A DNA stretch of 64,000 nt from Promicromonospora iranensis (lineage in GTDB: Bacteria; Actinomycetota; Actinomycetes; Actinomycetales; Cellulomonadaceae): positions 434,001 to 498,000 of the forward strand of contig NZ_JAJQMN010000002.1 in NCBI RefSeq assembly GCF_028994775.1, in the 5' to 3' direction. Position numbers and translations under genes: made by a program. Numbering within the stretch: position 1 is the stretch's first letter; every line of letters starts with the position of its first letter. This document shows positions 1 through 9,884 of this stretch, one piece after another. The notes under the pieces are model-generated. The model saw nothing but the letters and a program-made list of their open reading frames with translations, did no database searches and was not told where the DNA came from.

Positions 1-1
1 G

Positions 2-172
2 CCGGGCCTCGTCATCGCCGTCGAGCCGTGGTTCCTCGAGACCACCGACGAGATCTACACCGACGCCGACGGGTGGACGCTCCGCTCTGCGGACGGGTCC
101 CGGGGAGCGCACTCCGAGCACACGATCGCGATCACCGAGGACGGTCCGCTGATCCTGACGGCGCGCGACTGA
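2..172 (+). CDS. map: Methionine aminopeptidase, C-terminal end (partial)
   Basis: The open frame enters from the left edge and gives 56 residues before TGA. It carries the C-terminal signature of type I methionyl aminopeptidases: IAVEPWF, where the Glu is a metal ligand, then DGWTLRSADGSRGAHSEHT with the closing metal-binding Glu, then the TEDGP tail. The enzyme removes the initiator Met from nascent proteins in the cytosol using two divalent metal ions. The start and the N-terminal metal ligands lie outside the window. A hairpin follows 30 bp after the stop. Identification rests on recall of the family's conserved C-terminus. Confidence 0.9.
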   Translation, partial: PGLVIAVEPWFLETTDEIYTDADGWTLRSADGSRGAHSEHTIAITEDGPLILTARD

Positions 173-191
173 CCCGCCTTTCCCGGCGTCG

Positions 192-230
192 GCCGAGCCG
201 GTCGAGACCTCACCAGGTCTCGGCCGGCCC
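192..230 (+). terminator. Hairpin after map
   Basis: CGAGACCT at 203-210 pairs with AGGTCTCG at 215-222 over a CACC loop, and GGCCG/CGGCC flanks extend the stem. It lies between the stop of map (+) and the stop of a convergent HAD gene (-), so it could end transcription from either side. There is no T-tract. The left arm also resembles the GTCGAGACC repeat seen elsewhere in the window. Confidence 0.5.
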
Positions 231-247
231 GACCAACGACAGGTCGG

Positions 248-1066
248 TCAGATCAGGCTCTTGAGCGCCTGGATCACGCCGTGCTGGGAGATGTCGCCGA
301 CCGTCTCGTGCGCGATCGCCTTCACGGCCTCCGGGGCATGCCCCATCGCGACCGCCCGAGCGGCCCAGCTCAGCATCTCGATGTCGTTCAGGCCGTCCCC
401 GACGGCGAACGTGTTGTGCCGCGGGACGCCGAGGGTGCTGCGGATGTTCTCGAGCGAGGTCGCCTTGCTCAGGTGCCGCGGTGTCACGTCGATCCAGTCC
501 GGACCGGCCTGCGTGGCGGTGACACCGTGCCGGCGGAGCGGCTCGAGCAGATCCAGCACGTCCGGGCCCCGCAGTATCGCGCGCGACGCGGGCAGCTCAC
601 CCAGCCCGTCGGCCGGCACCACCCGCTGCGCACCGTTGACCTCGTGCGGCGCGAACGTCCGGTTCACGCGATAACCGACGCCGATCTCCTCGACACCGAT
701 CTGCACGTCCGGAAACCGGCTCAGTGCCATCCGGGCGACCGGGCCGACGTCGAACGTGAGCACGTCCTCGAGCATGTAGCCGTTGGCGCAGGTGTCGCAC
801 AGCCGCGCCGTCACCGCACCGTTGGAGGCGACCACCCAGCCGTCGGTGATCCCCAGCTCCTTGGCCACGGGCAGGATTCCCGTCAACGACCGACCCGACG
901 CCAGGACCACGTGGTGCTTCCGGCCGCGCACGAGCCGCACGGCCAGAACCGTCGGTTCGGGCACTCGCTGCCCGGTGACCAACAGGGTCCCGTCGATGTC
1001 GAGGGCGACCAGGTGAGGCGCATCGTTGCGCACACGCATGGACACCGGCTGGTCGTCCAGGATCAT
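248..1066 (-). CDS. HAD-IIB (Cof-type) hydrolase, first of a tandem pair
   Basis: Cytosolic phosphatase of the haloacid dehalogenase superfamily; the substrate, probably a sugar or cofactor phosphate, cannot be told from sequence. Motif I is DIDGT near residue 23 (nucleophile Asp and acid/base Asp). Motif IV is GDGLNDIEML near residue 223. The long region between them is the type IIB cap. The chosen ATG has GGGGG six bases upstream; an internal ATG at 1039 is a plausible alternative, and frames further upstream look non-coding. The adjacent gene at 1203-2009 is a paralogue with the same motifs in the same orientation, so the pair probably arose by tandem duplication. Confidence 0.85.
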   Translation of the reverse strand: MILDDQPVSMRVRNDAPHLVALDIDGTLLVTGQRVPEPTVLAVRLVRGRKHHVVLASGRSLTGILPVAKELGITDGWVVASNGAVTARLCDTCANGYMLEDVLTFDVGPVARMALSRFPDVQIGVEEIGVGYRVNRTFAPHEVNGAQRVVPADGLGELPASRAILRGPDVLDLLEPLRRHGVTATQAGPDWIDVTPRHLSKATSLENIRSTLGVPRHNTFAVGDGLNDIEMLSWAARAVAMGHAPEAVKAIAHETVGDISQHGVIQALKSLI

Positions 1067-1202
1067 CACGTACCCCCATGGCACCGTGAGCGCCGTCACC
1101 CTTCGACGGATCGCGCCCAAATGTACAGGCATTCGGCTGGTGATCCATACCTTTGCACGGATACCTTTCACCCGCGGCGTCAGCCGTTGGCTATTTTTAC
1201 CC

Positions 1203-2009
1203 TCAAAGCAGAGATCTGAGCACTTCTACGACACCATCGTCCTCGATAGAGCCGGTCACTTCATCCGCAGCCGCCTGAACAGTGTCCGACGCATGGCCCA
1301 TGGCCACACCTCGACGGGCCCAGCGGAGCATATCGATGTCATTGCTGCCGTCGCCCACGGCGACCGTGTTCTCGGCCGGCACGCCGAGCTCCTTGCGTAC
1401 TTCCTCGAGAGCGGACGCCTTGGTCACGCCCTGTGGGGCGATGTCCATCCACGCGGACCAGCCGACGGCATAGGTCACGTCGTCGAACCCGAGGCGCGCG
1501 GCGATCTGGTGGAACTCCTCGCTGGTCTCACCGGGGCTGCGTACCACGACGCGCGTGACGTGCCCCGCCCAGAGGTCCTCGAAGTCGACCACGCGGTGCT
1601 CACCGTTCAGCTCCCCGTCGGGGAAGAGCTCGGTCATCCGGAAGCCGACGCCGACGTCCTCGACCGCGTAGCGCGCGTGCGGGAGCTCCTCCTTGAGCAT
1701 GCGGAGCACCGGCTGCGGGTCGAACGTCTCGACGCGCTCCAGCGTGTAGCCCATGCCGGCGGACGGGTCGAGGCGGGCGGTCACCGCGCCGTTCGACGCG
1801 ACGATCCAGGACTCCTCGATCTTCAGCTCGGCCGCGATGGGCGTCATCGCGATGAGCGACCGCCCCGAGGCCAGCACCACGTGGTGCCCGGCCGCCCGGA
1901 CGGCGGCTACGGCGTCCCGCGCGGCATCGGAGAGCACTTCGTCATAGGTGACGAGCGTGCCGTCGATGTCGAGGGCTACGAGGAGCTTTCGGTCGATGTC
2001 GCTGGGCAC
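1203..2009 (-). CDS. HAD-IIB (Cof-type) hydrolase, second of a tandem pair
   Basis: A 268-residue paralogue of the downstream HAD gene. Motif I DIDGT is near residues 14-18 and motif IV GDGSNDIDML near residue 219, both expected for Mg-dependent phosphohydrolases of the Cof/YbiV group. The GTG start places motif I at the normal distance from the N-terminus. The two C-termini align closely (GVAMGHASDTVQ here, AVAMGHAPEAVK in the neighbour). The spacer between the two genes is 136 bp and carries two short direct repeats (aaaggtat on the minus strand near 1155), so separate transcription of the downstream copy is possible. The substrate is unknown. Confidence 0.85.
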   Translation of the reverse strand: MPSDIDRKLLVALDIDGTLVTYDEVLSDAARDAVAAVRAAGHHVVLASGRSLIAMTPIAAELKIEESWIVASNGAVTARLDPSAGMGYTLERVETFDPQPVLRMLKEELPHARYAVEDVGVGFRMTELFPDGELNGEHRVVDFEDLWAGHVTRVVVRSPGETSEEFHQIAARLGFDDVTYAVGWSAWMDIAPQGVTKASALEEVRKELGVPAENTVAVGDGSNDIDMLRWARRGVAMGHASDTVQAAADEVTGSIEDDGVVEVLRSLL

Positions 2010-2102
2010 ACCCGCAGCCTACCGACCGAAACATGAACACCAGCCGACCGGAGCCACGAGAACGGCAGAACACCAGGTGATGCGGCGTGGTTGTGCGTGG
2101 GG

Positions 2103-3374
2103 CTACTTGGTGGGTTCCAGGAGCTCCAGGCCGCCCAGGTACGGGCGCAGGGCCTCCGGGACGTACACCGAGCCGTCGGCCTGCTGGTGGTTCTCCAGGA
2201 GGGCGACGATCCAGCGCGTCGTGCCGAGCGTGCCGTTCAGCGTGGCGACGTTCCGGGTGGAGCCGTCCTCGGTCCGCACGCGTACACCGAGGCGGCGGGC
2301 CTGGAACGTCGTGCAGTTCGACGTCGAGGTGAGCTCCAGCCAGCGCTCCTGCGTGGGCAGCCACGCCTCGCAGTCGAACTTGCGGGCCGCCGACGAGCCG
2401 AGGTCACCCGCTGCCGTGTCGATGACACGGTAGGGCAGCTCGACCTTGGCCATCATGGTCTCTTCCCAGCCCAGCAGGCGCTGGTGCTCGGCCTCCGCGT
2501 CCTCCGGGGCGCAGTAGCTGAACATCTCGACCTTGTGGAACTGGTGCACGCGGATGATCCCGCGCGTGTCGCGGCCCGCCGAGCCGGCCTCGCGGCGGTA
2601 GCAGGCGCTCCAGCCGGCGTAGCGCATCGGCCCGTCCGAGAGGTCGACGATCTCGTCGCTGTGGTAGCCGGCCAGGGCCACCTCGGAGGTGCCGACCAGG
2701 TACAGGTCGTCCTTCTCCAGGCGGTAGACCTCGTCGGCGTGCGCGCCGAGGAAGCCGGTGCCCTGCATGGTCTCGGGCTTGACGAGGGTCGGCGTGATCA
2801 TGGGCGTGAAGCCCTCCTGCACCGCCTGATCCATCGCCATGTTCAGCAGCGCGAGCTCCAGGCGAGCTCCGATGCCGGTCAGGAAGTAGAACCGGGCACC
2901 GGAGACCTTGGCGCCCCGCTTGGTGTCGATGGCGCGCAGGCCCTCGCCCAGCTCCAGGTGGTCCTTCGGCTCGAAGCCCTCGGCCGCGAAGTCGCGACGC
3001 TCGCCCACCTGCTTGAGCTCGACGAAGTCCTCCTCGCCGCCCGCGGGCGCGCCCTCGATCACGTTGGCGATGGAGTACAGCACGCGCTCCAGCTCCTGCT
3101 CGGCCTCCGCCGCCGTGGCCTGGTGGCTCTTGACGTCCTGGGCGAGCTGCTTGGTGCGTGCCAGCAGCGCCTGCTTCTCGTCGCCCTGCGCCTTGGCCAC
3201 CTGCTTGCCCAGGGACTTCTGCTCCGCCCGCAGGTTCTCGAACTCGGACAGGGACGAGCGGCGGCGCGCGTCGGCGTCGAGGGCCGCGTCCACGAGGTCG
3301 GGGTCGTCGCCGCGGGCCACCTGGCTCGCGCGGACGACGTCGGGGTTGTCGCGCAGAAGTCGGAGATCGATCAC
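2103..3374 (-). CDS. serS: Seryl-tRNA synthetase
   Basis: Class II aminoacyl-tRNA synthetase that charges tRNA-Ser (and tRNA-Sec where present). At 423 residues it has the usual bacterial length. The N-terminal ~110 residues are the antiparallel coiled-coil arm, with the typical start [11 protein letters not shown] and a Lys/Gln/Ala-rich heptad region. Motif 2 begins near residue 255 ([18 protein letters not shown]), motif 3 lies near residue 378 ([19 protein letters not shown]). The start is GTG, and MIDLRLLR fits the family N-terminus. The gene lies 10 bp from the end of the large membrane-protein gene on the same strand, so read-through from that gene is likely. Confidence 0.97.
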   Translation of the reverse strand: MIDLRLLRDNPDVVRASQVARGDDPDLVDAALDADARRRSSLSEFENLRAEQKSLGKQVAKAQGDEKQALLARTKQLAQDVKSHQATAAEAEQELERVLYSIANVIEGAPAGGEEDFVELKQVGERRDFAAEGFEPKDHLELGEGLRAIDTKRGAKVSGARFYFLTGIGARLELALLNMAMDQAVQEGFTPMITPTLVKPETMQGTGFLGAHADEVYRLEKDDLYLVGTSEVALAGYHSDEIVDLSDGPMRYAGWSACYRREAGSAGRDTRGIIRVHQFHKVEMFSYCAPEDAEAEHQRLLGWEETMMAKVELPYRVIDTAAGDLGSSAARKFDCEAWLPTQERWLELTSTSNCTTFQARRLGVRVRTEDGSTRNVATLNGTLGTTRWIVALLENHQQADGSVYVPEALRPYLGGLELLEPTK

Positions 3375-3384
3375 AGGGGTGAGC

Positions 3385-6300
3385 CTATCGGGGCTGTCCC
3401 GCCGATTTCGTCCGGAGCGCGACCAGCGTGAGCAGCGGCACCGCCGGGATGAGCGCGATCATCGCGATCCGCAGGCCGAAGTCGTTGACCAGAGAGCCCA
3501 GCACGGCCATCGCCCACATCGCCACGAGTGCGGGCCGGAGGAACTCCCAGCGCTCCTGTGCGCGCACGAACCAGCCAGGGGTCAGCCGACGCCGCCACGC
3601 CGCCGGGCCGTACAGCGCCAGCCCCACCACCACGAGCACGAGCACCGTGGCCCAGACAGTGGGCCCACCGGTGATCGAGTTCAGCGCGTACAGAGCCTTG
3701 CGCAGCACCGTCGACACGGCCTCGCCGTCGATCACCTGACCCACGAACCGGCCGAGGTGGGAGCGCGCCTCGGGCGGCCGCAGCCAGTCCAGGACCCCGA
3801 CGAGCGCGACCACACCGACACCTGCGGCCCCGACCCAGAGGAACCGCCAGAGGGTGAGCCGTAGCCCGGAGGCCGCCATGCCGACCACCACGAACGCCGG
3901 GACGAGCACCAGCCCGCCACCGAGATCCGCGCCGAGGGTCGGCCAGACGACGATCACCATCGCGATCATCCCCACCGCGGTCACGGCGAGCGCCGCCAGG
4001 ATCCGGCGTCCCCGGGTCACGAGCAGCTGGGCGAGCGCCGCCGCCAGCACGATCGCCGCCACCGCGTACACGGAGAACGTGGGGTTGCCGAAGCCGTAGA
4101 ACCTGGCGCCGTACGTCGGGGCCGAGCCGAGCGGCGCCGCCCGGTTGAGGGGCGTTCCGAACAACGCGTCCACCGTGAGCGCGACGAACGTGACGCCTGC
4201 GACCACGGCCGGAGCGGCCCACAGCGGTCGCCGCGGGGCGAGCAGGCTGAGCCCGGCCACGGCCGCCGTCACGAGCGCCGTGGCACCCACTATCGCGAGC
4301 CCCGGCAGGTCGAACCGCCACCAGCCCGTCAACGAGGCCAGGAACCCGCCGGCCGGGAGGGCAGCGAGCGCGGTAGCGGCGACCTCGGCGGCACGCCGCC
4401 ACGTGCCGGGGACGTCACCCAGCCCGCGCGCACGGCGTCGGCGCGGCACCCACCAGCACACCGCGGCCAGCGCGAGACCCACCCAGAACGGCACGTCCAC
4501 GAGCCAGATGTAGGCATCGCGGCGCACGTGGTCGCGGGCCGTCATGTCGGCGAGCTCGTCGGCGGTGAGCCAGGCCGAGGCGGGCCGCTCGCCACCACGG
4601 AGCAGCGGCGTCGGGTCGACGTCGGCGGGCAGGTCCACGCCGACGGCGTCGAGCACCGCCGCCGGCACGTCCATCAGACGCGCCACGCCTTCCGTACGGG
4701 TGGCGGTGCTGGCCAGGTAGCGGGGAAGCCCTTCGTTCGCCGCGGACGGCCGCATCATCGCCAGCCCGAGCTCGAGGGCGTGCTCCGGCACGGTCGCGAC
4801 GTCGATCACCAGTACCGTCGTGTCCGCCGGCGCGGCATCGAGCACGCGCCACACCGCGAGGTCCACGTCGGAGACGAGGCCTGCGCGGAGGGCCGCGACC
4901 TGCTCCCTGCCGTCGGGCTCCTTCTCCAGCTCCGCGCGCTGCGCGACGTCGAGGAGCGCGGACCCGGCGTCCACGAACGTGACCGGGCAGTCCCAGGCGC
5001 CCGACCCCGTGGCCACCGCCGTGTCGAGGTCGAAGTACCGGCCCACGCTGCCGTCCCGGTCGGCGAGCGCCACCGCGGCGCCCGGCCCGACCGCCGTCGT
5101 GCACTCGTCCGCCAGGGCCTCGCCGAGCGTGCCCGGGTGGGCGGCGTAGCCCGACCCGCGCTGCAGCTCCAGGAAGCGGTCCCACTGGTCGACGACGGCG
5201 GGGCTGTCGCCCCGTGCCGGCGTCACGGAGACGTCGTCGCAGATCCAGTGGTTGTCGGCGTCGCGCTCGTCGGCGATCTCGGCGAGCCTGCCCGCCGACA
5301 GGCTGAGCCAGCCGCTGTCCGGGCAGCGCGCCGCGCGCCCGTTGGGCAGGGTCAGGCCTGCGGCGTCCGCGCCTCCGGCCAGGAGGCCGTACAGGGTGGG
5401 TGCGGGCGCGTTGCCGGTGTCCAGGGACGGCTGGACGTCGGTCCAGCGCAGCCCCTGGGTGCCGATGACGATGACGCTGCCGCCCGGCGGCACCACCGGC
5501 GCCGCGGTGCTGAGCGAGCCGGACTCCTCACCGGCGGCGTCGGCGCCGGGTACCGGCAGCACCGCCGCCGCGAACAGCAGGCTGAGCAGCAGGGCACCGG
5601 ACAGGCCGAGCACGGCGGACGGCACTCGGCGTACCGGTTCGGTCGGCCTGCCGGAGGGCAGCCAGCCACGCGCGTCGAGGAACCGGGTGAGCAGGTCGGA
5701 CCGGACGGTGAGCAGCGCGACCAGCGCGAACGGCACCAGCAGGAACAGCCCGCGCAGGCGGTCGCCCAGGAAGGGTGCCGCGTCGACCCCGACGGTCACG
5801 AGCGCGACGGCGGCCACGACGCCGACCGCACGCCACACGGGCCGGGACCGCCGCTCGGCGCCGAGGGCACGCGCGCCGTCGCCCGGCGCGGCTCCGGCTC
5901 CGGCTCCAGCTCCGGCTCCGGGCCGCGTGTGGCCACGCAGCACGTAGGCCGCGAGGCCACCGGCGAGCACGAGACCGGTCACCGCGTAGATCAGGAACGC
6001 CACGTCGGAGAACCCGTAGAACCGGTCGGCGGTGGCGAGCGAGGAGCCCAGCAGCGAACCCTGCAGCAGGGTGAAGCCGGTGCTGCCGTCGATGGTGAAC
6101 ACCAGCCAGGTGACTCCCGCCGCGGCGACGGCGTTGCGCCACGGGGCCGGGGGGAGCAGACGGGACACGGCGCGCACCGTGATCGCGACGAGAACCGTCG
6201 CGACGGTGAGCGACAGGGCCAGGCCGAACTCGGGCGCCGGCCACACCCACCAGCGGGTCAGGGTCGCGAGGGCCGCGGCGGCCGGGGCCGAGACCGCCAG

Positions 6301-7737
6301 CAGCGCGGCGCTCAGCGCGAGCCGCTGCCGGTAGGGACCGGGATCCCTGCGCGGCCGCCCCGTGCGGCGGGGCAGGACGAGCACGAGCACGGCGATCAGC
6401 AGGAACAGGGCGATCGCGCCCGCGAACGCCGGCACCTGTGCCGGGATCGTGTCGGCGAGCACGTTGACGTACTGCCGGTTCTCGACGGTGCGCGCGACGG
6501 TCGTGCGACGCGGCTCCCCCACCACGATGGGCATGCCGTCGATCTCCGGCTCCTCGACGACGGGACCCTGCTCGGGCTCCTCCGCCTCGGGGTCGGGGAG
6601 GGCGCCGCCGGCTTCGGCAGCGGTCGCCGTCAGGTCCGTGAGCTGGACGAACCCGGTGCTGCGCGACGCGTCGGACGTCAGCCAGCGTACGCGCGGCACG
6701 TCGACCACCCAGTCGACGACCACCTGCAGCCCCTGCTGCGTGAGCGGGGTGTCCGCGATGCCCGCCACGAGCACCCGCGTACCGGTCGGCAGGCCGGTAC
6801 GCAGGGTGCTGAGGGTGTTGTCCAGCGCGTCGAGCGCATCGGCCCGCTCGGGACCCTCGGGAAGGCTCCCTGCGTCGATGACGGTCACCGGGCACTCGGC
6901 GAGGACGCCGCTCCAGGCAGGTTCGGCCGGTCCTTCGCCCGTCCCGGTCGCGCCCTGCCTCGTGTCCGACCCCGTCTCGTCGGACCCCGACGCGCCGGTC
7001 GCCAGCAGTGCGTCCAGCGACGGGACGTACCGGCCCACCGTCCCGTCCTCGCGGGCCAGCATCACGGCGGCGCCCGGGCCGACCGCCGTCGAGCAGGCGT
7101 CCGCGTCGGCGAGCATCTCGCCGAGCAGCCCGGGTGCCGGAGCCTCGGTGGCCTCGGTGGGCTCCTCCTCGTCCGGGTCCTCCTCCTGCTCGGGGAGCTG
7201 GGCCCAGCGGTCCACCGTCGCGGGGGCAGGCTCGGCGCCCCCGCCGACCGCCCGGGGCACCGGTGTGCACGACGTCGCCCCGCGCGCCTCGGGCGTCTCG
7301 CCGTCCTGCCGCTCGGGGGCGGGCGCCTCCGCCCGTTCGGCGCTACCCGCCGAGACCGTCCGGCTGCCGGCGGAGAGCGTGAGCCACGCGTCCAGCGGGC
7401 ACGTCGCGGGATCCGCCGTACGGACGTTGATCGAGGCGACCGAGCCGCCGCCGATCATGTGCCACAGGTTCGGGATGGTGCTGCGTGACACATCGGTCCA
7501 GCGCAGGCCCGCCACGCCCACCACGACCACCGGCGCGGCGGGTCTCGCGGACGAGGTGGAGCCGGATGCGGCGGGCTCGGACCCATCCGCCGCGTCGGTC
7601 CCGGGCGCCGCCGACGCGGCTGTCGGGCCCAGCAGGCTCAGCAGGGCCGCCACGAGCATGGCCAGGACTGCGGGCACGGCCAGAGCTCGTGTGGAACGGG
7701 GATTCACCCGCCCAGGGTAAATGGCCCAAGCCGTCAC
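3385..7737 (-). CDS. Large membrane protein made of two tandem copies of an alkaline-phosphatase-like plus multi-TM module
   Basis: This 1450-residue protein has a signal-peptide-like N-terminus ending TAASAAP. Copy 1 has an exported domain opening [14 protein letters not shown] near residue 70, then about eight hydrophobic segments with [10 protein letters not shown] near residue 574. Copy 2 opens [15 protein letters not shown] near residue 753, with hydrophobic segments and [10 protein letters not shown] near residue 1209. Both copies share LSAG and VGPGAAVxLAxxDGxVGRY motifs. The function is unknown; the outside domain resembles the alkaline phosphatase/sulfatase fold only by pattern, and I cannot find a convincing metal site. 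The GTG start overlaps the TGA of the lipid kinase gene (GTGA), implying translational coupling; an in-frame GTG at 7707 is an alternative. A cell-envelope lipid or glycan role is inference from that coupling. Confidence 0.8.
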   Translation of the reverse strand: MTAWAIYPGRVNPRSTRALAVPAVLAMLVAALLSLLGPTAASAAPGTDAADGSEPAASGSTSSARPAAPVVVVGVAGLRWTDVSRSTIPNLWHMIGGGSVASINVRTADPATCPLDAWLTLSAGSRTVSAGSAERAEAPAPERQDGETPEARGATSCTPVPRAVGGGAEPAPATVDRWAQLPEQEEDPDEEEPTEATEAPAPGLLGEMLADADACSTAVGPGAAVMLAREDGTVGRYVPSLDALLATGASGSDETGSDTRQGATGTGEGPAEPAWSGVLAECPVTVIDAGSLPEGPERADALDALDNTLSTLRTGLPTGTRVLVAGIADTPLTQQGLQVVVDWVVDVPRVRWLTSDASRSTGFVQLTDLTATAAEAGGALPDPEAEEPEQGPVVEEPEIDGMPIVVGEPRRTTVARTVENRQYVNVLADTIPAQVPAFAGAIALFLLIAVLVLVLPRRTGRPRRDPGPYRQRLALSAALLAVSAPAAAALATLTRWWVWPAPEFGLALSLTVATVLVAITVRAVSRLLPPAPWRNAVAAAGVTWLVFTIDGSTGFTLLQGSLLGSSLATADRFYGFSDVAFLIYAVTGLVLAGGLAAYVLRGHTRPGAGAGAGAGAAPGDGARALGAERRSRPVWRAVGVVAAVALVTVGVDAAPFLGDRLRGLFLLVPFALVALLTVRSDLLTRFLDARGWLPSGRPTEPVRRVPSAVLGLSGALLLSLLFAAAVLPVPGADAAGEESGSLSTAAPVVPPGGSVIVIGTQGLRWTDVQPSLDTGNAPAPTLYGLLAGGADAAGLTLPNGRAARCPDSGWLSLSAGRLAEIADERDADNHWICDDVSVTPARGDSPAVVDQWDRFLELQRGSGYAAHPGTLGEALADECTTAVGPGAAVALADRDGSVGRYFDLDTAVATGSGAWDCPVTFVDAGSALLDVAQRAELEKEPDGREQVAALRAGLVSDVDLAVWRVLDAAPADTTVLVIDVATVPEHALELGLAMMRPSAANEGLPRYLASTATRTEGVARLMDVPAAVLDAVGVDLPADVDPTPLLRGGERPASAWLTADELADMTARDHVRRDAYIWLVDVPFWVGLALAAVCWWVPRRRRARGLGDVPGTWRRAAEVAATALAALPAGGFLASLTGWWRFDLPGLAIVGATALVTAAVAGLSLLAPRRPLWAAPAVVAGVTFVALTVDALFGTPLNRAAPLGSAPTYGARFYGFGNPTFSVYAVAAIVLAAALAQLLVTRGRRILAALAVTAVGMIAMVIVVWPTLGADLGGGLVLVPAFVVVGMAASGLRLTLWRFLWVGAAGVGVVALVGVLDWLRPPEARSHLGRFVGQVIDGEAVSTVLRKALYALNSITGGPTVWATVLVLVVVGLALYGPAAWRRRLTPGWFVRAQERWEFLRPALVAMWAMAVLGSLVNDFGLRIAMIALIPAVPLLTLVALRTKSAGQPR

Positions 7738-8852
7738 GGTGCGCGGACCAGCAGGGCGCCCACCTCGACGTGGACGTCGATCTCGACCGCCCGCCCGAGC
7801 GGGTCGCCGTCGACCTGGGCCTCCTCGCCCGCCGGCACGCGGATCCGCGCGCGACGCGCCTTGGTGTGGTCGATGCGGCCCAGCTTCTCCGGCAGGTCGT
7901 TGCGCACCCCCACACCCTGCATGGCGATCTCGAGCGTCAGCTGAGCCCAGCCGAACACCCCGCCGCGGACGTCGACGGCGGCAACGTCGAGCACGCCGTC
8001 GTCGAGCACGGCGTCGGGCAGAAGGGTGACGCCGCCCGGGAGCATGCCGCAGTTGCCGACCATGATCGAGCGGGCGCGGGCCTCCACGGGCGGGCTGTCG
8101 TCGAGCTGCAGCGTGGCGCGCATCCGCCGGGCCTGCATGTGCGACAGCCCCGCCACGAAGTACGCGACCCAGCCCACCCGCTTCTTCAGGCCGGCGTCGG
8201 CGGTCGCGACCATGGCGGCGTCGAAGCCCAGGCCCGCGATCACCAGGAAGATGTGCTCACGCTCGGTGTCGGGCTCGTGGTCGGGCTGGTTGGGGTGGTC
8301 GCCGTTGCGGGGCGACTCCGCGAACTCCGTCACCCGCAGCCAGCCGACGTCGATCGCACGCGTGCGGCCGTGCACGATCACGTCGAGAGCGTGGTCCACG
8401 CTGGCCAGCGGCACCTCGAGGTTCCGCGCCAGGAGGTTGCCGGTGCCGACGGGCAGCACACCCATCGGCCTGCCGGCGCCGACCATGGTCTCGGCGACCG
8501 CCCGCACCGTCCCGTCACCGCCTGCCGCGACGACGATGTCCGCGCCGTCCTCGAGCGCCTGCCGTGCCTGACCCTTGCCCGGGTCGTCCACCGTGGTCTC
8601 GTACCAGAGCGGCTCCGGGAGGCCGTGCGCGTTGCAGTGGGCCCGGACCTGGAGCCGGAGGCCGCTCGCGGCGTGCTTGGACGGGTTGACGACCACGGCG
8701 AGCCGCGGCGCGGCCTGCACGCTCTGGGGTGTCGCCCGATGGGGGTCGCGTCGCCGCATCCGCGCCTGCTGCGTCCAGACCCCGATGGCGACGGCAAGTG
8801 CCAGCACGGCCACGACGATCGCGGCAATCCCTAGCCAGACCTGCCACCCCAT
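7734..8852 (-). CDS. Diacylglycerol/sphingosine kinase-family lipid kinase
   Basis: A 372-residue protein with one N-terminal membrane anchor (residues ~4-26) followed by a DAGK catalytic domain. LAVVVNPSKHAA starts the domain, the nucleotide-binding GGDGTVR lies near residue 110, and PVGTGNLLARNL follows, all diagnostic for the family. A basic linker (RMRRRD) follows the anchor, fitting a cytosolic catalytic domain. The family phosphorylates lipid alcohols such as diacylglycerol or undecaprenol; actinobacterial members are often involved in phosphatidylinositol mannoside or phospholipid turnover, and the substrate here is not determinable. Its stop overlaps the GTG of the 1450-residue membrane protein, so the two are probably translated together. 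Confidence 0.9.
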   Translation of the reverse strand: MGWQVWLGIAAIVVAVLALAVAIGVWTQQARMRRRDPHRATPQSVQAAPRLAVVVNPSKHAASGLRLQVRAHCNAHGLPEPLWYETTVDDPGKGQARQALEDGADIVVAAGGDGTVRAVAETMVGAGRPMGVLPVGTGNLLARNLEVPLASVDHALDVIVHGRTRAIDVGWLRVTEFAESPRNGDHPNQPDHEPDTEREHIFLVIAGLGFDAAMVATADAGLKKRVGWVAYFVAGLSHMQARRMRATLQLDDSPPVEARARSIMVGNCGMLPGGVTLLPDAVLDDGVLDVAAVDVRGGVFGWAQLTLEIAMQGVGVRNDLPEKLGRIDHTKARRARIRVPAGEEAQVDGDPLGRAVEIDVHVEVGALLVRAP

Positions 8853-8891
8853 GGGATCAGGGTACGGGGCCGGTGCGGTGGCACCTGCCCA

Positions 8892-9689
8892 TCAGCTGCG
8901 GACGTTGGAGCCCGCGTGCCGCACCGCGTCCACCGCGCCACGCATCTTGCGCGCGTTCACGGCCAGCAGCACGTCGCGGTACTGCGCCGCCCGGTGGATC
9001 TGCCCCTTGAGGTCGTTCGTCGACGCCCGGTGCTTGAGGTCGCACGGCACCTCGACGGCGACGTAACCCTTGCGGAGCAGGTCGATGGTCATGCCCGTCT
9101 CGACGCCCCAGCCGCGGGCGAGCGGGGTCGCCGCCTCGAAGGCCTCACGGGTGAGGCAGCGCATGCCGGAGAGCGGCTGCGACGGGCTCCAGCCCGTCAT
9201 CGCCTCGATCGCCCGGCGGGCCGCGCCGACCACTATGCCGCGGCCACCCGCGCCGGCCTGCTTGGGCAGCAGCGCGATCGCGAGATCGGCCACCCCCTCA
9301 CGGACGGGGCGCACGAGCGGTGCCGTGTTCACGGCGGTGTCGCCGAGGTCGCCGTCGATGAACATGAGCAGGCGCGGAGGGCGCCCGTCGGCGTCGCGCA
9401 TCGCGACGACGGCCGCGCCCGTCTCCATCGCGGCCGCTTTGCCGCGATTGTGCGAGTGGCGCACGACGACGGCCCCGGCGGCACGCGCAACATGCTGCGT
9501 GTCGTCCTCGGAGCCGTCGTCGACCACGAGCACGAGGTCGACGTGAGGGATCGCACGCGCAGAGCGCACGGTGGCGGCAATGCGCTCGGCCTCGTCCTTC
9601 GCAGGGATGACTGCCGCCACCCGTTGGACGTTCTTGCCTGTCTGAGCATTGCCGGGACGCGTGGTCTTCGCGACCGGGAGAGCGTTCAC
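8892..9689 (-). CDS. Family 2 glycosyltransferase
   Basis: A soluble 265-residue GT-A fold enzyme. VAAVIPAKDEAERIAATVRS is the N-terminal nucleotide-sugar strand, LVVDDGSEDDT follows, and FIDGDLGD supplies the DxD metal motif. The C-terminal half has LSGMRCLTREAFE and RGWGVETGMTIDLLRKG, a pattern seen in dolichyl-phosphate-glucose and glucosyl-3-phosphoglycerate synthase-like transferases. It likely moves a sugar from an NDP donor to a lipid phosphate or small acceptor; the acceptor is unknown. I chose the GTG at 9689 because AGGACAG lies just upstream. A TTG at 9758 would extend the frame, but that extension runs through an inverted repeat and looks non-coding. Confidence 0.85.
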   Translation of the reverse strand: MNALPVAKTTRPGNAQTGKNVQRVAAVIPAKDEAERIAATVRSARAIPHVDLVLVVDDGSEDDTQHVARAAGAVVVRHSHNRGKAAAMETGAAVVAMRDADGRPPRLLMFIDGDLGDTAVNTAPLVRPVREGVADLAIALLPKQAGAGGRGIVVGAARRAIEAMTGWSPSQPLSGMRCLTREAFEAATPLARGWGVETGMTIDLLRKGYVAVEVPCDLKHRASTNDLKGQIHRAAQYRDVLLAVNARKMRGAVDAVRHAGSNVRS

Positions 9690-9738
9690 ACCTGTCCTGC
9701 CTGAAGCGTCGAATTGCCTTGGTGGGTGACCGGATAGT

Positions 9739-9761
9739 CCTTTGCTTGGTGAGTGCAAAGG
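9739..9761. promoter_or_regulatory. Inverted repeat upstream of the glycosyltransferase gene
   Basis: CCTTTGC (9739-9745) and GCAAAGG (9755-9761) form perfect 7-bp arms with a 9-bp spacer, 50 bp upstream of the glycosyltransferase start. A minus-strand TTGCAC inside it could serve as a -35 element. It may be an operator; no cognate regulator is evident next to it. Confidence 0.35.
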
Positions 9762-9884
9762 TTTACCCCTGGAATCCTACTCCCTTGGTCCGCTAGTTGC
9801 CGAAACCTGGACCGCTCGTGGCGATCTTCGGTGACTGCCGACGCGTTCCGGGCCGCTCGCGCACGACCGGCCAGGGGGTCCGGA

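Noticed and set aside
4528-7488. 986-codon open frame on the plus strand opposite the large membrane protein
   Set aside because: Its product is an Arg/Gly/His-rich jumble without domains; the minus strand shows signal peptide, membrane segments and internal repeats. Such shadow frames are normal at this GC content.
9690-9758. Starting the glycosyltransferase at the TTG at 9758
   Set aside because: The extra 23 residues run through an inverted repeat and are unlike family N-termini; the GTG at 9689 has a ribosome site.
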